Assembly: GCA_965370315.1 (NCBI GenBank)
Contig: CBDUTO010000144.1
Span: forward strand, 1 to 10,324
Length of the DNA stretch: 10,324 bases
DNA from: 1-14-2-50-31-20 sp965370315
Lineage (GTDB): Bacteria; Bacteroidota; Ignavibacteria; Ignavibacteriales; Melioribacteraceae
Direction of reading: 5' to 3'
The position numbers were made by a program, and so were the translations under genes. The notes under the pieces were generated by a model. That model saw only the letters and a program-made list of their open reading frames with translations. It did not search any database and was not told where the DNA came from. Positions 7,932 to 10,324 of this stretch are shown here, one piece after another; positions within the stretch are counted from its first letter, which is position 1; every line of letters starts with the position of its first letter.

Positions 7932-9224
7932 CTATCCTTTGTAGTTAAGAGCAGCTAGACCTGGATAAAATCCAGTGATATCAAGCTCTTCTTCAATACG
8001 AAGTAATTGATTGTATTTTGCAACTCTGTCTGTTCTACTTGCAGAACCAGTTTTAATTTGTCCAGCATTAGTTGCAACAGCAATATCAGCAATTGTTGTA
8101 TCTTCTGTTTCACCAGAACGATGAGAAATTACAGAAGTGTAACTTGCTCTTTTTGCCATTTCAATTGCATCAAGAGTTTCAGTTAAAGTACCAATTTGGT
8201 TAACTTTAATTAAAATTGAATTTGCAATACCTTCGTTAATTCCACGAGATAATTTGTTTGTGTTAGTTACAAATAAATCATCACCAACAAGCTGAATTTT
8301 TCCACCAAGTTTGTCTGTCATTATTTTCCAACCATCCCAATCGTTTTCATCAAGACCATCTTCAATTGAAACAATAGGATATTTTGCAACTAGGTTTGCA
8401 TAGATATCAACCATTTCTTCAGCATTTTTTTCTGACTTATCAGATTTAAAGAAACTATAAATACCTTTATCTTTTTTGTACATTTCACTTGAAGCAACAT
8501 CCAATGCAAAAGAGATTTCTTCGCCAGGTTTATATCCAGCTTTTTCAATAGCTTCAAGAATTGTTTCAAGAACTTCTTCGTTAGTTTTTAAGTTTGGTGC
8601 AAAACCACCTTCATCACCAACTGCTGTGTTTAAGCCTTTGGATTTAAGTACAGACTTCAAAGCGTGGAATGTTTCTGTTCCCATTCTTAGAGCTTCTGCA
8701 AAAGTATCTGCTCCGTGTGGTACTACCATAAATTCTTGAAAATCGACAGTATTATCTGCATGACTTCCACCGTTGATGATATTCATCATTGGTACTGGAA
8801 GTGTTTTAGCATTTGTTCCGCCAATGTATTTGTAAAGAGGCATGTCAAATGTTTGAGCTGCAGCTTTAGCACACGCAAGTGAAACACCAAGCATTGCATT
8901 AGCACCAAGTTTCGATTTGTTTTCAGTTCCATCAAGCTGAATTAGAAAATTATCGATACCTACTTGATCAGATGCATCAAAATCAACTAACTCATCAGCT
9001 ATTACTTCGTTTACATTATCAACAGCTTTAAGAGTACCTTTTCCAAGATATCTTTCGCTATCGCCATCTCGTAATTCTACCGCTTCGTGCTCACCAGTAG
9101 ATGCACCACTTGGTACAGCTGCTCTTCCTATTTCTCCTGACTCTAAAAGTACTTCAACTTCTACTGTTGGGTTTCCTCTTGAGTCCAATATCTCTCTACC
9201 GAGAACATCAACTATTGTTGTCAT
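7932..9224 (-). CDS. eno: Enolase (phosphopyruvate hydratase)
   Basis: Enolase interconverts 2-phosphoglycerate and phosphoenolpyruvate in glycolysis and gluconeogenesis, in the cytoplasm, with Mg2+. With the start chosen here it has 430 residues, the normal bacterial length. Landmarks are the N-terminal LGREILDSRGNPTVEVEV, the mobile loop SGASTGEHEAVELRDGD, His155 in NGGSHADN, the catalytic acid Glu205 in VGDEGGFAPN and the base Lys340 in LIKVNQIG. The metal ligands are Asp242, Glu288 (SIEDG) and Asp315 (VGDDLF). SHRSGETED (from 367) and Lys391 in GQIKTGSASRTDR complete the site. The frame is open up to 9287, but the extra 21 residues are not part of the family. A GGAG five bases before the ATG at 9224, and a promoter lying inside the extension, settle the shorter start. 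The gene is monocistronic, with its own promoter and terminator. Confidence 0.98.
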   Translation of the reverse strand: MTTIVDVLGREILDSRGNPTVEVEVLLESGEIGRAAVPSGASTGEHEAVELRDGDSERYLGKGTLKAVDNVNEVIADELVDFDASDQVGIDNFLIQLDGTENKSKLGANAMLGVSLACAKAAAQTFDMPLYKYIGGTNAKTLPVPMMNIINGGSHADNTVDFQEFMVVPHGADTFAEALRMGTETFHALKSVLKSKGLNTAVGDEGGFAPNLKTNEEVLETILEAIEKAGYKPGEEISFALDVASSEMYKKDKGIYSFFKSDKSEKNAEEMVDIYANLVAKYPIVSIEDGLDENDWDGWKIMTDKLGGKIQLVGDDLFVTNTNKLSRGINEGIANSILIKVNQIGTLTETLDAIEMAKRASYTSVISHRSGETEDTTIADIAVATNAGQIKTGSASRTDRVAKYNQLLRIEEELDITGFYPGLAALNYKG

Positions 9225-9229
9225 TTTTG

Positions 9230-9233
9230 CTCC
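9230..9233 (-). promoter_or_regulatory. Shine-Dalgarno site of eno
   Basis: GGAG on the minus strand lies five bases before the ATG at 9224-9222. It supports this start over the in-frame ATG at 9287. Confidence 0.7.
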
Positions 9234-9256
9234 ATTTGTTTTATTAATTGAATATG

Positions 9257-9287
9257 CAAAGATACTGAAAATAGGAGCTATTCTCAA
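9257..9287 (-). promoter_or_regulatory. Bacteroidota-type promoter of eno
   Basis: On the minus strand TTG (9287-9285) is followed, after 20 bases, by TATCTTTG (9264-9257). This fits the known Bacteroidota primary-sigma pattern of TTG near -33 and TAnnTTTG near -7. Transcription should start near 9250, giving a leader of about 25 bases before the ATG at 9224. Confidence 0.8.
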
Positions 9288-9414
9288 TTTTGGAAGATTA
9301 TTTTATTATTAACAACTATTTAATTCTCAAATTCAGAATTTGTAGTAGAGAACCCTCCGAAGTTTTCACTATTACTGATTCAGCATCTACTTAATTCTTA
9401 TAATCTTTATTTAC

Positions 9415-9431
9415 TAAACCTATAAGGTTTA
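9415..9431. promoter_or_regulatory. 17-base dyad, possible operator
   Basis: TAAACCT (9415-9421) and AGGTTTA (9425-9431) are perfect inverted copies around ATA. The dyad ends 12 bases before the ATG of the 62-codon frame at 9444. Its core RACCTWNAAGGTY recurs at 9719-9731 and 9795-9807. Binding by a protein is inference. Confidence 0.35.
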
Positions 9432-9443
9432 CCCAAATTAAAT

Positions 9444-9632
9444 ATGCTCATAAAATCAACCGAGATTCACGGAGAAGCTATGTTTATATTATTTGCCTCT
9501 AACCATATTCTTTTAGAAACTAATTTTGGAATAGAGAGGGGTGCTTTATTCTATTTGCATCAAGGTTTATTCTCGGAGCGTGTAATAACATTTAAAAAGC
9601 ATCTCGTTTGGCTCTTTGAGCATCAACCTTGA
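9444..9632 (+). CDS. Doubtful 62-residue open frame
   Basis: This is the only plus-strand frame in the window that does not lie over a gene on the other strand. The product would be basic and partly hydrophobic (for example HGEAMFILFASNHILLE and ITFKKHLVWLFEH), with no recognised domain, signal peptide or clear membrane segment. No Shine-Dalgarno site precedes the ATG, and I see no TAnnTTTG promoter box in front of it. It could be a small gene, a decayed fragment of a larger one, or chance. The dyad just upstream is the only context in its favour. Confidence 0.2.
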   Translation: MLIKSTEIHGEAMFILFASNHILLETNFGIERGALFYLHQGLFSERVITFKKHLVWLFEHQP

Positions 9633-9711
9633 CTCTTTTTGTGACAAAGTGGCAAAGCACCAAATGCTTCCCTACTAATCCCTTAAAATGGAAAGGTTAA
9701 TCATTAAATTT

Positions 9712-9818
9712 ATAATCTAACCTTGAAGGTCATTGAAACATTGATTTAATAATTACATGAATTGTCTTGTTCATATTAGTCAGATATCAAGGTTGACCTT
9801 CAAGGTTTTAAAGATTAT
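9712..9818. repeat. Long inverted repeat, MITE-like or hairpin element
   Basis: AACCTTGAAGGTCA (9719-9732) and TGACCTTCAAGGTT (9794-9807) are perfect 14-base inverted copies. Outside them, ATAATCT (9712-9718) pairs with AGATTAT (9812-9818) after a four-base bulge. The interior is AT-rich with no reading frame. Terminal inverted repeats around about 60 bases would fit a very small non-autonomous element or a structured RNA. No clear target duplication is visible, and no T-run makes it a standard terminator. Confidence 0.6.
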
Positions 9819-9895
9819 CGTAATCTAATTAGAAAAAGAAAATATGCTTTATAATTTCACAATTCCAAGTATTGCCAATTACGATAATTTGAAAG

Positions 9896-10249
9896 TTACT
9901 TCTTAGCAAATCGCTGTTTTAGATCATCATAAATTGGTTTTGCGTCTGGTATATCCATTTTTGCAGCAAGTTTAACTGAGTTGTAATAAGCCAAAGCTGA
10001 AATATATGCTTCACCACCAGAAACCATTTTTGAATCTTCTAAGTTTGAAGTTACACCAAGTAATGGATTTAAGATTGCTGTTAAATCTTTTACTGCTGTA
10101 AAATCAATTTTTAACTCTGCTATATCCATATAGGGTGGTGCAAATTTAGGAGCTGTTTCAACATAATTTAAGGTTTTCTCTACAAACGGAAATGTCTTGT
10201 CACTCATTTTTGGTATTGCATGGCGCTCCTCGGGGGTTAGTGCAACCAA
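9896..10249 (-). CDS. Small hypothetical protein of a Bacteroidota family, probably N-terminally truncated
   Basis: The product is 117 residues if started at the TTG at 10249, soluble and mostly helical, with no signal peptide. From memory it resembles a family of small uncharacterised Bacteroidota-type proteins with the core PFLVALTPEERHAIPKMSDK, a central APPYMDIAELKIDF and a C-terminal GGEAYISALAYYNSVKLAAK. No function is known to me. The coding frame, and the resemblance, continue upstream of the TTG as AIKTKLEPF and reach an in-frame TAG at 10285-10283 without any ATG. Relatives, as I recall them, carry one more N-terminal helix that is missing here. No Shine-Dalgarno site precedes the TTG. 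The gene may use a rare start (TTG at 10249 or ATT at 10273), or it may be a 5'-truncated remnant. It is divergent from the promoter at 10306. Confidence 0.6.
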   Translation of the reverse strand: MVALTPEERHAIPKMSDKTFPFVEKTLNYVETAPKFAPPYMDIAELKIDFTAVKDLTAILNPLLGVTSNLEDSKMVSGGEAYISALAYYNSVKLAAKMDIPDAKPIYDDLKQRFAKK

Positions 10250-10305
10250 GAATGGTTCTAACTTGGTTTTAATAGCTAAGTTCTAATTTACATTGTAATT
10301 TTTCG

Positions 10306-10313
10306 TATCTTTG
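10306..10313 (+). promoter_or_regulatory. Bacteroidota-type -7 box facing right
   Basis: TATCTTTG on the plus strand, followed by CATC and an ATG at 10318, shares its first eleven bases (TATCTTTGCAT) with the eno promoter. The -33 element is weak: there is TTC at 10281-10283, 22 bases upstream, and no well-spaced TTG. If the ATG at 10318 starts a gene, the message would be nearly leaderless. The gene itself lies beyond the edge. Confidence 0.55.
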
Positions 10314-10324
10314 CATCATGAAAA

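Larger units (their letters stand above)
9288..9895. other. Gene-poor stretch with dyads and inverted repeats
   Basis: This stretch of about 600 bases lies between the eno promoter and the 3' end of the small hypothetical gene. I see no convincing gene, only a 62-codon plus-strand frame (9444-9632). It does hold a 17-base dyad at 9415-9431, a long inverted repeat at 9712-9818, an 11-base inverted pair at 9814-9824 and 9878-9888, and seven AAGGTT/AACCTT hexamers. No RNA gene was recognised. Confidence 0.6.

Noticed and set aside
8476..8739. 87-codon plus-strand frame
   Set aside because: It lies wholly opposite eno, whose reading frame is certain; it is an antisense shadow.
9599..9669. Possible inverted pair AAGCAT...TTTGG / CCAAATGCTT
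   Set aside because: Pairing needs a five-base insertion in one arm and gives no clean stem; it is too weak to call.

Overview
The window is AT-rich (about one third G+C by eye) and almost all coding is on the minus strand. Several signs point to the Bacteroidota/Ignavibacteria side of the FCB group. The eno promoter matches the Bacteroidota pattern TTG-N20-TAnnTTTG, and the same TATCTTTG box recurs at the right edge. The soluble multi-PAS kinase has the SIISHDLRSP style of H-box common in that group. The intergenic gaps carry degenerate palindromes of the GTCATTYC...GAAATGAC type. The phylum-level placement is an inference, and Ignavibacteria is only a guess.

Layout, left to right. (1) 1-1123, minus: a membrane sensor (TM, Cache-like periplasmic domain, TM, linker, PAS) that runs off the left edge, so its output domain is unknown. 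(2) 1346-4483, minus: a 1045-residue soluble histidine kinase with five PAS units, a GAF domain and a complete HisKA/HATPase core. (3) 4716-5564, minus: purU, formyltetrahydrofolate deformylase. (4) 5723-7622, minus: a two-gene unit made of a PMT/ArnT-like (GT39/GT83-type) membrane glycosyltransferase followed by an overlapping GtrA-family protein. (5) 7932-9224, minus: eno (enolase), with a clear promoter, a Shine-Dalgarno site and a strong intrinsic terminator. (6) 9288-9895: a gene-poor stretch with clustered AAGGTT/AACCTT dyads and nested inverted repeats. (7) 9896-10249, minus: a small hypothetical protein that looks cut short at its N-terminus. (8) A Bacteroidota-type promoter box facing right at the edge, with an ATG four bases behind it.

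The genes do not form one pathway. The two sensors are neighbours but are separated by about 220 bases with a repeat element, and no response regulator is visible. The glycosyltransferase and GtrA protein probably cooperate in extracytoplasmic sugar transfer from a lipid carrier. purU (one-carbon/formate balance) and eno (glycolysis) are independent housekeeping genes. I found no CRISPR array, rRNA, tRNA, transposase, phage or defence gene. I see no complete undescribed system. The most interesting material is non-coding: four members of a degenerate palindromic repeat family in the gaps, and the dyad cluster in 9415-9888.
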